Of a stretch of 64,000 nucleotides of DNA, positions 8,453-19,700 are shown one piece after another (positions within the stretch are counted from its first letter, which is position 1; the number at the start of each line of letters is the position of its first letter). The position numbers were made by a program, and so were the translations under genes. The DNA is from CAVQRC01 sp963715045 (GTDB taxonomy: Bacteria; Planctomycetota; Planctomycetia; Pirellulales; Lacipirellulaceae): assembly GCA_963715045.1 (NCBI GenBank), contig CAVQRC010000001.1, positions 62,001 to 126,000 on the forward strand, given 5' to 3'. A model generated the notes under the pieces. That model did not search any database. It saw only the letters and a program-made list of their open reading frames with translations, and was not told where the DNA came from.

Positions 8453-11400
8453 ATGCAGAACCGTGCGAGAATCACGGTGGGAATTCTGTTGGCGACGTGC
8501 TATGTCACGGTTTCTACCGCCGCCGACACGAATCGTGTGCCCGACTATGCAGAACTTCGCCAGGCGTTTGCAACGCCCGCACACGCCCGGTGGGGCGAGG
8601 TGCCGCTGTGGTGGTGGGAAGGACAACGCATGACCAAGGAGCGGGCCACCGCCGAACTCGAATTACTCGCCGGCAAGGGCGTCAAGGCGGTGTGCCCGAT
8701 CCAACGGTCCCCGGGACGTTGCGATCCGCAGTCGTTCAGCCCCCAGTGGTGGGACATGTTCGCGCACGTAAACGCGGAGTGCAAACGATTGGGCATGACT
8801 CTCTGGGCTTACGACCAGGTTGGGTACGGACATTACGGGTGGCTGGAAAAGGCTGCTGCTGAGGTTCAGGATTCGCGGACCAGCCGCGTGTCGTTTCACC
8901 AGGTTGACGGAAAGGCTCCCGGTCCGATCAGGATGAAGTTGCCCGCAGGCGAATTGATTGGAGCGCGGGCCTATCCCCTGGCCAACGGGCGGGTCGACGA
9001 CAAGTTCAGCATCGATGTGGCGTCGGCTGTGGTGAACGGCCAGCTCGACTGGAAGCCGCAGCGGGGATCCTGGCGCGTCGCCGTGATGCTGGCCGTGCCC
9101 TTTCAGTCGTTCTATCTCAGCGAGAACGTCCGCCGACGCATTCATCGACATGTTCTATGGCAAGCTCGAGCGGACGCTGGGCGCTGACTCCATGGGCACC
9201 AGCTTTGTCGGTGTTTTCCAGGACGAACACCCGCCGACGCCGCGCGATGTTTACACCGATGAGCTGGCGAATCACTTTCGAAAACGCTTCGGCTATGACA
9301 TCGCACGTGCGATTCCGGCCCAACACTTCGACGTCGGGCCGCTCACACCAAAATACCGAACCGATTTCTTCGACGCTTACCTCGATGTCGTCGAAGCGAC
9401 CTACTGGAAGCGAGTCTTCGACTGGACCCGCGACCGCCGTCTGCTCACCAGTCACGACAACTGGGGCCGTAACTCCATCGTCCGCCAGAGCGAGGGCTAC
9501 ATCGACTACTTCCGCACGCAGCGTTGGTTTTCAGCACCGGGCTACGACGATGCGGGCCAGCACCCCTTAACAGAGCGCAACTATTACGACACCAAGATCG
9601 CCGCGTCCATCGCGCGTCTCTACAAGCGGCCGCGGGTATGGAACGAGGCGTTTCACTCGAGCGGCTGGGGGCGGACGACGGACCAGACGCTGACCTGGCT
9701 GACGACCGGGATGGTGTTCGGCGCAAACCTTTACGACGAACATGGTCTTTATTACGCAACCAACGCGAGTACCTGGGAACATGCCGCACCGGACCCGCAT
9801 TGGCGGCAACCCTATTGGACTTACTACAACACGCTGTCCGATTTCGTCGCCCGCACCAGCTATCTCATGTCACAGGGAACCCATGTCGTCGACGTGGCGG
9901 TCCACTATCCGGTGGTGAGTGTGCTGGCCGACATGCCGGGCCGAGGCCAGCAGCCCGATCCGAACACGTACATGCACGTCTCCCGGGCAATCTACAACGC
10001 GGGTATCGACAACGACATCATTGACGACGATTCGATCCTGTCGGGTGTGGTGCAAGACGGCAAGTTAGTCGTCGCGGGCAACGCCTACCGCGCGCTGGTT
10101 TTCGGACCAGAGCGAAATGTGCGGCGGTCGGTGATCGAGAAAGCGGTTGAACTGGTGCTCAGCGGCGGCACAGTCCTGTTCTATGGCGATCTGCCAACGG
10201 CCAGTACCGAAGGTGGCCGGGACGACGGTGAACTCGACGCGTTGCTGAACCGATTACTCGGCATCGCAGCAGACACTCCGCTCACCGAACAAGTGTCGAA
10301 GAAGTTTGAGGGTGGCGGCCTCTGCGGATTCATCCCGGACAGTCCGCCCCAACTGCTGCGGCTTGTTGAAGAAACGATCGATCGTGATTTTCTGCCGACC
10401 GAACAAGACCTCTACGTTGCCCATCGCCGGATCGGTGAAACCGACGTCTATATGATTCAGAATGCGTTGGAAGGTCAGCCCAATGCGATGCATGCGCGGT
10501 TTCGCGTGGACGGCGTGCCGGAACTATGGGATCCCTTCACCGGCGATGTGTTGCCCGTCGATGGTTTCGAGCGACGTGATGGCTACACCTGGGTCGAGCA
10601 TCGTCTGGAAGGCAACACCGCCATGTGCTTCGTGTTCCGTGAGGGTGACGCGCAATCGAAACGCAACGTCGTGGAGCAGGTCCGGACCGACGTGATTCCG
10701 CTGGCGGACCGTTGGACCTTTTCAGTCATTCCCACCCGTAATAACCAGTGGGGCGAGTTCCGGTGGCCGCCATCCGACGAGATCGATCGGCCCCGAGGTG
10801 CGGCAGTTCCGCTACCGCGAGGGCGATGGCACCGCGAATTGGCAGAGCCCGGACCTGGACGACAACGACTGGCCGGTCGCGTTGTACAGCACGGGCCCCT
10901 ACTGGCTGATGCTGACGCCCGATGCGGACGATGACGCGATCGTGGCGTCTGTGTTGGCCGATCCGATCGTCCACCCCTGGCAGGAAATCCAGTTTTCAAA
11001 GTCCATCGGCGCGGCGCAGGCCGCGCCCTGGGGCGGTCACTCTGGCTATCCGGACGGCCACGTCGACAAAAACTTCGTCCACTTACCCGAGGGGCGAAAG
11101 ATCCTGTTTACCCGCATTCGGTCAACGCGGACGCAACGGTGTGGGCTTCGCGTAGAATTGCGCAACAGCACGCCGCGACTGTGGGTGAACGGTGTCGAAC
11201 AACCCTTCGAAGATGCTGTCGGTAACCTCCCGCTCGAAAGCAGGCCCGAACACCGTGCTGCTCGACTTGCCCGACGGGGGCCACGGCCGATTATTCGTCC
11301 AGGCCGACCCGCCCGCCGTCGCGACCATGGCTGAGGCAGCTATCGGAATCGTGAAGCCCGATTTGGATCAGGCCAAGTGGATCTGGAGCGGCGACACGCT

Positions 11401-12578
11401 TGCCTGCAGCACCCGCAAGACCTTCACGCTCGACAAGCTGCCGACCCAGGCCCGGATCGTGGTCACCGCTTACAGCGGCTATCGCCTGTTCGTCAACGGC
11501 GTGAAGCTGGAGGAGGAAATTGGCCCATGGTCGAACTGGACCCGGCCCGAGAGTTTTACAGTGACGCCGTACCTGCGTGAAGGAGAGAACGTCATCGCCG
11601 TATGGGGCCAGCTCTTCGCGGGTCAGAACGTGAATAAGGGCCCCGAGGCGTTCCAAAACCGTGGCATCGTACTCGCATGCAAGATGCGGTTTGACGACGG
11701 GTCCGAGTCAGGCTTTGTGACCGACAGCACCTGGAAGGGGAGCACCGAAGACGCGAGCGGTTGGGAGTCGCCCGGTTTCGACGACCGCGGCTGGGCCCCG
11801 GCCACCGTTGCCGGTGCGATGGGGGACGAACCCTGGGGAACGGAGGTCGTGGCGAATGTGGGCTTCGTCACCGAACCCAAACGTCCCTTGTCGATCGAAC
11901 TCGGTTCGCCGTACCTCACGTGTTTCGACGAGGTCCCGGACATCGTCTACGACGTGAAACCGGACGACGCAGCCCGCGTGGGGTGGTATCGATTCGACGC
12001 GCCGCCCGGCTTGAAACGGCTGTCGTTGCCAACCGAGGCGAAAGTTCAGGCCTGGATTAACGGGACGCCTGCGAACGTAGAGCATGGCGTGGCCACGGTG
12101 GCCAAGCCGCCGCTCCACGTGTCGAAGGTAGCCCTTCGCTTGGAGATGAAGCCGGGGGCCTATGGCGGAGCGGCGTTCACCGCGCCGATTGGAGTGGAAC
12201 TCGAAGGTGGCCTGATACGGCCCGGGCCGTGGAGCTGATTACGCACTACCTACCTATTCGGGTATCGGCGTTTATGAACAGACCTTCACGCTTGACAAGG
12301 CTGATGTAGACGGTCGCTTCACGCTGGATTTGGGCCGGTGCTCGTTGCGTCGGAAGTGTTCGTCAATGGCGCATCGGTTGGGGTGCGATTGGCACAGACC
12401 CTTCTCCTTCGACCTCACCGAGAGAGTACGCAGCGGAGAGAACACGATCAGCGTTCACGTCGCGAACACCATCGCGCCCCACTACCAGACCATTCCCGCA
12501 CAGAATCTCGGTCCCGTGAAGTCGGGCCTGATCGGTCCCGTAAGGCTCACGAGAATCCCGATCCGCAGCGAAGAGTGA
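8453..12578 (+). pseudogene. GH106-like alpha-L-rhamnosidase, multiple frameshifts
   Basis: Large secreted glycosidase of about 1,370 residues when frames are joined. ATG 8453 is followed by a signal peptide (ITVGILLATCYVTVSTAADT); a TTG at 8438 is less likely. The GH106-type start reads FATPAHARWGEVPLWWWEGQ, with the barrel region FQDEHPPTPRDVYTDEL, LTSHDNWGR and WNEAFHSSGWGR, and C-terminal galactose-binding-like sandwiches (RLFVNGVKLEEE, VFVNGASVGVRL, SGENTISVHVANT). Frame changes are needed near 9130, 10785, 11235, 12230, 12340 and 12400. Family enzymes remove L-rhamnose from complex glycans. Neighbour of a DUF5703 hydrolase. Assignment to GH106 rests on overall pattern, not on a verified catalytic pair. 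Confidence 0.7.
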
Positions 12579-12722
12579 CCCAAACGAATCACGGCTGGAC
12601 AGCGCGATCCAGAAGCGACGCACGGTTATGCGAACAAGATCACCGATTTTGAGCAGCCCTCGCCGCGACTGAGCAGCGTCTGGTCCGCGGGCCTCGGTGC
12701 CGCTCGGGGGTGAATCTGAAGA

Positions 12723-13622
12723 TCACGCCGACCTGGCTGGAAATCTCCGAATCATGCGTAGCACGTCATCGATCTGCTCGGTTGCGTCAAAGCCAATGGT
12801 CATCGCATCAAGTACACCAAGTTCCTGCGCAAACTGAATGCAAGCCTCCTTCTCACCGCGTAGTTGGCCCTCCCCGAAAATCTTCATGCCGATCACCGCT
12901 TTGCCATTCGCCTTTAATTCCTTAAGGACGGCTGTGATCTGTTCCGGAGAGCCATCCATCTTCACTCCCCGGGGATTGATCCTTGCCAATACCACGTCGA
13001 CCCAGGGGCAGCTTGCGGCCGTTTTCAGGGCATCGAAATCGTGGCATGAGACGCCCACCGCACGCACTTGCTTTTTCACCTTCGCATCGTCCAGGACTTC
13101 CATATAGGGTTGCAACTCCTCATCCCAGGAACCCTTGGTCATGCAGTGCAGCAGCACAATGTCGATGTAATCCGTGTTCAATTCATGCCGGAAACGCTCA
13201 AGCGTTGTACGGGCCACTTGCTTTCGGAACGGCATGCCGGTCTTGTCTTCCGGGCCGTCGTAGCGCCACCACATCTTGGTCAGAATGGTCACCTGCTCAC
13301 GCGGAATCGACCGCAGTGCCTCACGAAAATACACATGAGTGCCGTACAGATCCGCCAAGTCAAAGCAGGTAATCCCGCGATCGTAAGCGTGCCGAAAGAG
13401 TTCGACCAGCCTTTCGAATCCCAACCTTGTTTGATCGGATTGCCGGTTGCCGCCGTGGACACCGGTACCCTGTGCGACGCGGGAAAGCCTGATACCCGTC
13501 TTGCCGAGATCCACCTGAGGAGGTGGCGGCACTTCGCTGGCCAACGCCACCGATCCGGTGCCAAGCAATGCGGCCACACCACCCGTGGCACTCACGAACT
13601 CGCGACGACTGACTTGGAACAT
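12723..13622 (-). CDS. Tat-exported aldo/keto reductase
   Basis: NAD(P)H-dependent oxidoreductase of the aldo/keto reductase superfamily, 299 residues. ATG 13622 is chosen because it gives MFQVSRREFVSATGGVAALLG, a twin-arginine signal, so the enzyme is predicted to fold with cofactor before export. The AKR fold shows LGKTGIRLSRVAQGTG, the catalytic tetrad region FDLADLYG (Asp and Tyr), TKMWW (Lys) and DIVLLHCM (His), and VGVSCHDFDAL. The C-terminal AKR cofactor motif is weak, which is usual for this periplasmic planctomycete subgroup. Substrate unknown; the glycan hydrolases upstream suggest sugar chemistry. Convergent with the GH106-like gene. Confidence 0.85.
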   Translation of the reverse strand: MFQVSRREFVSATGGVAALLGTGSVALASEVPPPPQVDLGKTGIRLSRVAQGTGVHGGNRQSDQTRLGFERLVELFRHAYDRGITCFDLADLYGTHVYFREALRSIPREQVTILTKMWWRYDGPEDKTGMPFRKQVARTTLERFRHELNTDYIDIVLLHCMTKGSWDEELQPYMEVLDDAKVKKQVRAVGVSCHDFDALKTAASCPWVDVVLARINPRGVKMDGSPEQITAVLKELKANGKAVIGMKIFGEGQLRGEKEACIQFAQELGVLDAMTIGFDATEQIDDVLRMIRRFPARSA

Positions 13623-14768
13623 TGCACCACTACTCCCAAAGACCATTGACGAGGAAAAGGGCAGCATTCTCCGCATGCCACCACGCTACGCTTTGCGGCG
13701 AGACCCCGCATCGCCGGCCGCTCGCATGCCAGCAGCGACTGCTCGTTGCATCGCTATGGGAAGGTCGTCGCTCTCACTCACTTCTGGCTCTTGAACAACC
13801 GTGCTCCCGCTCGCGCAATCATCAAGCAACATCACAAGCAATTTACGTTCCCAAAGCGGCTGGTCTGTGCCAGACAGCTCGCAGGAAAGGTTTATTGACG
13901 AGCACGCGAATGGGATGCGCGCGATTTCGCACACTTGACGCCTCAACTCCGTCCGAGGTCCGAGGCACTTCATGGACGGTCTCGCTCTCAAGCGGGAAGG
14001 GCGGAGGTCGATGACGGTCCTTTCTTCTCCCTGTAAAGAAGCCGGTATTTTCCAAAACATGCTGCGAGAACCCCGAGGACAAGGCCGCAGTCCATTGACG
14101 ATGGCTCAGGAATATCGGGGCCAAAAACTCTGCCCCGGGGCGGAGTAACAACTCCAGTCGTGTGCCCGAAAACCACGTGTCGCATGGCGGATATGCATAT
14201 TCAGCGTTGTAACCGCGAAGCCCATCCAGTGAGCGGCATCGCACGTTGAAGTGACCGAGGTGTTGCATGCATGCAGGCGGCGCGCAGCCGCAGTCGCGGC
14301 GTGGATCGCTGCGGAATCTGCACGGGCAGAGATTAAATGGCGTCAGCCATGGTCGTGCTGCCTACCGCCTCCTGAGTGATCGGATTCGGGCGGGCACGTG
14401 CGCGATTCACCGGGTCGTAACCTAGGAACTCTTCAACGGCTCCTCGACTGGTGTATCGACGACACTCCCAAGAATGGACTCGAGACGACATCAAGGTGAT
14501 CGAACGGTTTGTCCCGGAAGCCGAAACGCCTCCAAAGGTTGTGCGTTAGCTGTCGTGTGTTTGTGATCGACGACCGGTCGAGAACGATGGAAAACTTTGG
14601 TAATCTGATTTCCGTCTACCAGCTTCTTCCCTCCTCCGCCACCGCGGAGGATGAATCGAGCGAGGGGGGCCAATCTTTGCTCGAATTGACGAACGCGGAT
14701 TCCATTTGTGCCGTCGCCATTCCGCCAATTTCGGACGCTATCTGCGCATCTCGTATGCTAAACGGACA
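13623..14768. other. Long stretch without a supportable gene
   Basis: About 1.1 kb. Open frames here have no recognisable family and mixed composition. A short plus-strand frame at about 14430-14549 ends QEWTRDDIKVIERFVPEAE and could be the tail of a lost gene. Nothing else seen. Confidence 0.4.
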
Positions 14769-17585
14769 ATGACATCAGATACGAGGGCCGTCCATCACGG
14801 ATCGCCGCCTGAACAAAAGATTGCCCTCTTTCGCTCGCTGTTTCGAGGACGAGAGGATGTATATCCGCGCCGCTTCGAGAGTCGTTCTTCCGGAAAATCG
14901 GGTTACTCGCCAGTCTGCGCGAACGAGTGGGTGACCGATGTTTGCGAAAAGCCACGCGTCAAATGCGCAACCTGTCAGCATCGACAATTCCTGCCCGTGA
15001 CGGATGATGTGATCCACCGACATCTCGCAGGTACGGACGAACGCGGCGGTGACTTCGTCGCAGGTGTGTACCCGATGCTGCTGGACGAAACCTGCTACTT
15101 CCTGGCGATTGATCTGGACAAATCCAGCTGGCGGGATGACGCGGTCGCGGTGCTCGAAACCAGTCGGCACATTAAGGTTCCGGCGGTGCTTGAACGGTCA
15201 CGATCTGGAAACGGCGGCCATCTCTGGATCTTCTTCGAGACCGCCGTACCAGCTTCCATCGCACGGCGACTCGGTTCACACTTGCTGACGGAGACGATGG
15301 AGCGGCGGCCGGACATCGGACTCGATTCATACGACCGGTTCTTCCCGAATCAGGACACGTTGCCACAGGGCGGATTCGGGAATCTGATCGCATTGCCATT
15401 ACAGAAGCGACCGCGTGCGGAGGGCAACAGTGTGTTCATTGATGACACGCTCGACCCGTATGACGATCAATGGAAAGTGCTCTCCTCCATTCAGCGCATG
15501 CCGCGTGCGGCCGTTGACGAAATAGTGCACAACGCCGGTCAGACTGGACGCATTATCGGAGTGCGAGTGGCCAGCAGTGACGACGACGTCGAGCCCTGGA
15601 CATTGCCGCCGTCACGACGGCGGACGGATCTCAACATCTCCGGTCAGTTGCCAACTCGACTGGACCTGACGTTGAGTGATCAGATTTACATATCGAAGGA
15701 AAATGTGCCTCCGGCGCTGCGCAACTGCCTGATACGACTGGCGGCATTTCAGAATCCAGAGTTCTACAAAGCCCAGTCGATGCGTCTTCCCACCTGGGGT
15801 AAACCGCGCATCATCGGTTGCGCCGAGGACCACCCTCGGCATCTCGCACTGCCACGCGGCTGTTATGAGGATGTGCGGACTCTGCTGGACGACCTGAAGA
15901 TCGAAGTCAGCACGCATGACGAACGCGTCTGCGGTGAACCGATCGACCTGTCGTTCCAGGGGGAACTGAGACCGGAACAGAAGACGGCTGTGCGAAAACT
16001 GCTCGAACACGACATCGGAGTCCTTTCGGCAACAACGGCGTTCGGCAAGACGGTGGTCGCCGCCTGGATGATCGCTCAGCGGGGTGTCAATACACTGGTG
16101 CTCGTACATCGACGGCAGTTGCTCGATCAATGGGTCGAACGATTGTCTGAGTTCCTTGGAATTCCCCCAAAAGACATCGGCCGCATTGGTGGCGGCCGTA
16201 AGAGGCCGACGGGACGAATCGACGTAGCCACCATCCAGAGCCTTGTGCGAAAGGGCGTCGTGAAGGACTGTGTCGCCGATTATGGTCATGTGATTGTCGA
16301 CGAATGCCATCACCTGTCGGCACGCAGTTTTGAACTGGTCGCGCGACGGACAAAGGCACGATATGTTTTGGGGCTATCCGCAACAGTGGCTCGCAAAGAC
16401 GGGCATCACCCGATCATCTTCATGCAGTGTGGGCCGGTGCGACATCGTGTTGATGCGAAGGCCGAGGCAATCGCCCGGCCGTTTCAGCATTCGGTGATCG
16501 TGCGGCCAACAGGATTTCGTCCGGTGTTGGAAGCCGATTCCGATCAGAGAATCCAGTTTCAGGATCTCTATCGCGAACTGATCGCCGACCGTGATCGCAA
16601 CGAAATGATCCGCGAAGACGTTCTTCAGAGCGTCCGCGAAGGTCGATCACCGCTCGTACTGACCGAACGCCGAGAGCACCTGGAGTCGCTCGCGGCGAGT
16701 TTGGAACCCGATGTTGAACAGGTTGTGGTCTTGCAGGGTGGTACAGGCATCAAGGAGTCAAGGGCCATTGCGGATCGCCTTGCGAAAATCGAACCTGATC
16801 AGCAGCGCGTGCTGTTGGCGACAGGCCGATATATCGGTGAGGGCTTCGATGACCCGCGGCTCGATACGCTGCTGCTGACGCTGCCCGTTTCGTGGCATGG
16901 CACGATTGCCCAGTACGTTGGACGTCTGCACCGACTGCACGAGGGCAAGACGGAAGTCCGCGTCTACGATTATGCGGACCTGAATGTGCCGATGCTCTCT
17001 CGGATGTTCGACCGGCGATGCCAGGGTTACGAGGCGGTCGGCTACACCGTTCTGTTGCCGGGAAGTGCGGTTCCGGACTGGCCGGTAGAAGTGCCGCTGC
17101 CGGTCGATCCTCGGTGGAAGAACGACTATGCGGCGACCGTTCGGCGGCTCGTCCGAGACGGAGTCGACGCGCCGCTGGCCAGGCTGTTCGTGCATGTCGC
17201 TCGAAAGTTCGACTCCAATGCCGAGGGAGTTGCACGAGCGCGAAGTGCCACCGAGGCATTCCTCTATCGCCGACTGCAGTCTCTTCCTGAAACAGCCGGC
17301 CGATTCGATTTGAATGTCGAGTTGCCGGTTCCGTTTGATGGATGGGGCAACATGGAAGTTGACCTGCTCGACTCAAGAATCCGCCTGGTCATTGAACTCG
17401 ACGGCGGTCAGCACCTCGCAAATGCCGACGCCTATCGCCGCGACCGCCGCAAGGATGCTTTGCTGCAGGAACACGGCTATTTCGTTTTGCGGTTCCTGGT
17501 AGAAGACGTCGGCAAGCGGCTCGACATGGTTCTGGATGCGATCCTTCGAGTACTTGCGCTGCGAGACCGAGAATCTCAGGCTTAA
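14769..17585 (+). CDS. TOTE-type primase-helicase-nuclease (AEP + SF2 helicase + DUF559)
   Basis: A 938-residue conflict-system enzyme, intact; ATG 14769. The N-terminal archaeo-eukaryotic primase domain of the TOTE type (about 20-290) has a cysteine cluster (VCEKPRVKCATCQHRQF), the metal-binding YFLAIDLDKS, SGNGGHLWIFFE (catalytic His strand) and FPNQDTLPQGGFGNLIALPL. A superfamily-2 helicase (about 400-780) has LSATTAFGKT (Walker A), DECHH (motif II), LGLSATVARKDG (motif III) and QYVGRLHRLHEGK (motif VI). A C-terminal DUF559/Vsr-like endonuclease (about 860-935) shows VDLLDSRIRLVIELDGGQH and RRDRRKDALLQEHGYFVLRF. The family is known from defence and mobile islands; action against invading DNA is family inference. 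No partner subunit is recognised beside it. Confidence 0.88.
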   Translation: MTSDTRAVHHGSPPEQKIALFRSLFRGREDVYPRRFESRSSGKSGYSPVCANEWVTDVCEKPRVKCATCQHRQFLPVTDDVIHRHLAGTDERGGDFVAGVYPMLLDETCYFLAIDLDKSSWRDDAVAVLETSRHIKVPAVLERSRSGNGGHLWIFFETAVPASIARRLGSHLLTETMERRPDIGLDSYDRFFPNQDTLPQGGFGNLIALPLQKRPRAEGNSVFIDDTLDPYDDQWKVLSSIQRMPRAAVDEIVHNAGQTGRIIGVRVASSDDDVEPWTLPPSRRRTDLNISGQLPTRLDLTLSDQIYISKENVPPALRNCLIRLAAFQNPEFYKAQSMRLPTWGKPRIIGCAEDHPRHLALPRGCYEDVRTLLDDLKIEVSTHDERVCGEPIDLSFQGELRPEQKTAVRKLLEHDIGVLSATTAFGKTVVAAWMIAQRGVNTLVLVHRRQLLDQWVERLSEFLGIPPKDIGRIGGGRKRPTGRIDVATIQSLVRKGVVKDCVADYGHVIVDECHHLSARSFELVARRTKARYVLGLSATVARKDGHHPIIFMQCGPVRHRVDAKAEAIARPFQHSVIVRPTGFRPVLEADSDQRIQFQDLYRELIADRDRNEMIREDVLQSVREGRSPLVLTERREHLESLAASLEPDVEQVVVLQGGTGIKESRAIADRLAKIEPDQQRVLLATGRYIGEGFDDPRLDTLLLTLPVSWHGTIAQYVGRLHRLHEGKTEVRVYDYADLNVPMLSRMFDRRCQGYEAVGYTVLLPGSAVPDWPVEVPLPVDPRWKNDYAATVRRLVRDGVDAPLARLFVHVARKFDSNAEGVARARSATEAFLYRRLQSLPETAGRFDLNVELPVPFDGWGNMEVDLLDSRIRLVIELDGGQHLANADAYRRDRRKDALLQEHGYFVLRFLVEDVGKRLDMVLDAILRVLALRDRESQA

Positions 17586-18015
17586 AGCCGTACGCTCCCG
17601 CGAGCATCACCGAATCTCTCGGCTTCGTACATCTGAGCGCTCAGGAGGAATTCCCAAGCGTTTCCAACGCGTGAGGACAGACAAGAGTTTCGATGGGGGC
17701 GTGGCCAGTTTCCTTTCGGTTCATTTCCGCGGTCGCGACCAACATCAAGGCTTCGACCTGGCACTCAGGTCGATTCAAGATAGCCCGCGAGAGGGCTTGG
17801 CTAAACAGTTCGCTGCCTCAGAATTGCCAGAAGTCGTTTCTGCCGTTGGACTTGCTCAGCGAAGGACGCGGGAAAAGCGGGCCCGGCGAGCCTCCTGAGA
17901 CCCGGGTTCCGGCGGGACCATACATATATGGTCTCGGTCAGGTACCGGCCGCGGACGTCTGGCCCCCATAGGTGGGCCGTTCTCAGGCTACGGTGATTTG
18001 GGCCAGCCGAGGCCG
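17586..18015. other. Intergenic, with one perfect palindrome
   Basis: No gene seen. A perfect hairpin GACCATA-CATA-TATGGTC lies at about 17921-17938 between the two convergent genes and may be a terminator. Confidence 0.35.
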
Positions 18016-18912
18016 CTAAAACTGGTCCACGAAGTTGCCGTCGTTCATACGGCAGAGATTCTGAAATACGAGCAGATCGACGTCGTACGGAATCAAGTGG
18101 ATCGACCCGTCGCCCAGGGTAGCGATCAGCCCGCTTGGGTGAGCCGAGCCGAAGCGGTACGAAGTCCCGTCGATGTGCTGCAGGTCGGGCTGCGGTTGCA
18201 ACCCCCCATCGCGGAGCACGTCGGCGTCCCAGCCCGGGTTGGCGTAAGGCTCGTTGTCATCGAAGCCGCTGCTGATCCCCGTCAGATCTGCCTGCTTCTC
18301 GGCAACCAGAAGCGTGTTCGACAAACCGTCGCTGACGTGACGCGTCTTGACGGGGCCCAGGTCGGGGAACATGAAAACGCCCGTCTTCTCGCGTTTGCTG
18401 TCCTCCTGAAGCGTATGTCGTAAACCGGTACTCCCCGCATAGTCACTCATCCAGATGCCTCGCAGTTCTTCTCTGCTTCGGCTGGGGCACGTGTACGTCG
18501 GGTTCGGTGTTACATAGAGCACGATACGGGCTTCTTCCAATTCGGGGTTTTCCAAGCCGTCGACGATATCGAATAGGCTTTGTTGCTCCGTGAACGGCAG
18601 AATGTGGTACGCCCAACTGTAGTGTTCGGTAACGCGGGAGTCACAACAGTTCGGAAAGTCTTTGCCGGCAGTGGGGAACATCCCGTGTGTGTCGTGAAAG
18701 TTGAGTACCGCCAGGCCGATTTGCTTGAGATTGTTCCTGCAGTGGACAGCACGTGCACTTTCACGCGCTGCCTGCACCGCCGGAAGCAGCAATGCGATGA
18801 GGACGCCGATGATGGCAATTACTACCAAGAGTTCGACGAGGGTGAAGGCGCCTCGTTTGTGAGATGATTGGACTGGCGTTTCGATCAATCGCGTCACGGT
18901 TTGGTCCAGCAC
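18016..18912 (-). CDS. DUF1559 prepilin-type N-terminal cleavage protein
   Basis: A 298-residue secreted or pilin-like protein of the DUF1559 family, hugely expanded in planctomycetes. The type IV prepilin signal is RGAFTLVELLVVIAIIGVLI (residues about 20-40), followed by the diagnostic ALLLPAVQAARESARAVHC and RNNLKQIGLAVLNFHDTHG, and the C-terminal AHPSGLIATLGDGSIHLI. The usual Gly before Phe-Thr-Leu is Ala here (GAFTLVE), so the processing site should be checked. Function in the family is not established; it is thought to be surface located. Monocistronic, with convergent neighbour upstream-left. Confidence 0.93.
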   Translation of the reverse strand: MLDQTVTRLIETPVQSSHKRGAFTLVELLVVIAIIGVLIALLLPAVQAARESARAVHCRNNLKQIGLAVLNFHDTHGMFPTAGKDFPNCCDSRVTEHYSWAYHILPFTEQQSLFDIVDGLENPELEEARIVLYVTPNPTYTCPSRSREELRGIWMSDYAGSTGLRHTLQEDSKREKTGVFMFPDLGPVKTRHVSDGLSNTLLVAEKQADLTGISSGFDDNEPYANPGWDADVLRDGGLQPQPDLQHIDGTSYRFGSAHPSGLIATLGDGSIHLIPYDVDLLVFQNLCRMNDGNFVDQF

Positions 18913-19291
18913 TTCGCCACCTTTAGGTCATGCCGCATAAGTCAGATCAATTCGCTGAAACCGTCTCTTGGTCTGCGGCACACCAGCGTCACGATCAAGC
19001 CCAGGTCGAATCCCTGCATGCCGTGCACCGCGAGTTCCTTTGTCGCGTGATAACTGCACATCCGCACGAATGAACTCGCGACTGGGCCGGCGTGTGGGCA
19101 GCGACCCTCGGTCTCATCCCGCGGTTGTTGTTGCTGCCGCCGCTTGTCGCCGCGTTGTGGAATCGAGTCAGTGCCCACAAGCTGTATGATGGTCGTCAGA
19201 CCGAATTCATCTCGTCAGGCCGCGGTCGCCGATTATAGCCCTTTCTGCAAACGAGCAAACGCGTGTGATCGATCACCCGAAGTCGTCACTC
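18913..19291. other. Intergenic, nothing recognised
   Basis: Upstream region of the DUF1559 gene. No gene, tRNA or clear repeat seen. Confidence 0.4.
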
Positions 19292-19700
19292 CTACGTCCA
19301 GGAATTCCGGTCGAGCATGCGGTAGTTTACCGCTTCCTGGATGTGGGGGGGAGATCGAGACACGCGTCCATATCGGAAATCGTGCGGGCCGTGCGGAGAA
19401 CCTGGTCGTGGATCCGGGCGGGCAGGCCCAGTTCGGTCACAGATCGATGGAGCAAGTCCCTCCATACGCTGCTCAGCCGGCAGTGCTGGCGGATCTGGCG
19501 AGTGGTCATCTGGGCGTTCGCGCGGGTCGCCTTGCCTGTAAACAGCGCGCGCTGGATTTCACGGGCTGCGTAAACTGCTTCCCGCATCGTCGCGCTGCTA
19601 ATGACCTCCGACGAGATGGCCAGTTCCTCGAATGGGACCGCGGGCACCTCGATATGAATGTCGATCCGGTCGAGCAACGGGCCACCGTTGCTTACAAGTT
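19292..19700 (-). pseudogene. comM: ComM/YifB (Mg-chelatase-like AAA+) C-terminal fragment
   Basis: Only the last third or so of ComM is present. GPLLDRIDIHIEVPAVPFEE is followed by ATMREAVYAAREIQ, RANAQMTTRQIRQHC and VLRTARTISDMDACLDLPP. A C7 run at about 19347-19353 shifts frame, after which HIQEAVNYRMLDRNSWT reads to a TAG at 19292. ComM is a DNA-branch-migration helicase active in natural transformation. The Walker A/B part is missing; sequence further right (to about 19880) may be degenerate ComM (MTFPREEW) but is not convincing. The fragment lies next to a truncated PEP-CTERM-type gene, marking a rearrangement scar. Confidence 0.8.

Noticed and set aside
14080..14150. Fourth copy of the 66-bp element
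   Set aside because: It shares only AACTCTGCCCC-like and CGGGGCC pieces with the flank of copy A and lacks the arms and the GGCCGTGGGA core.
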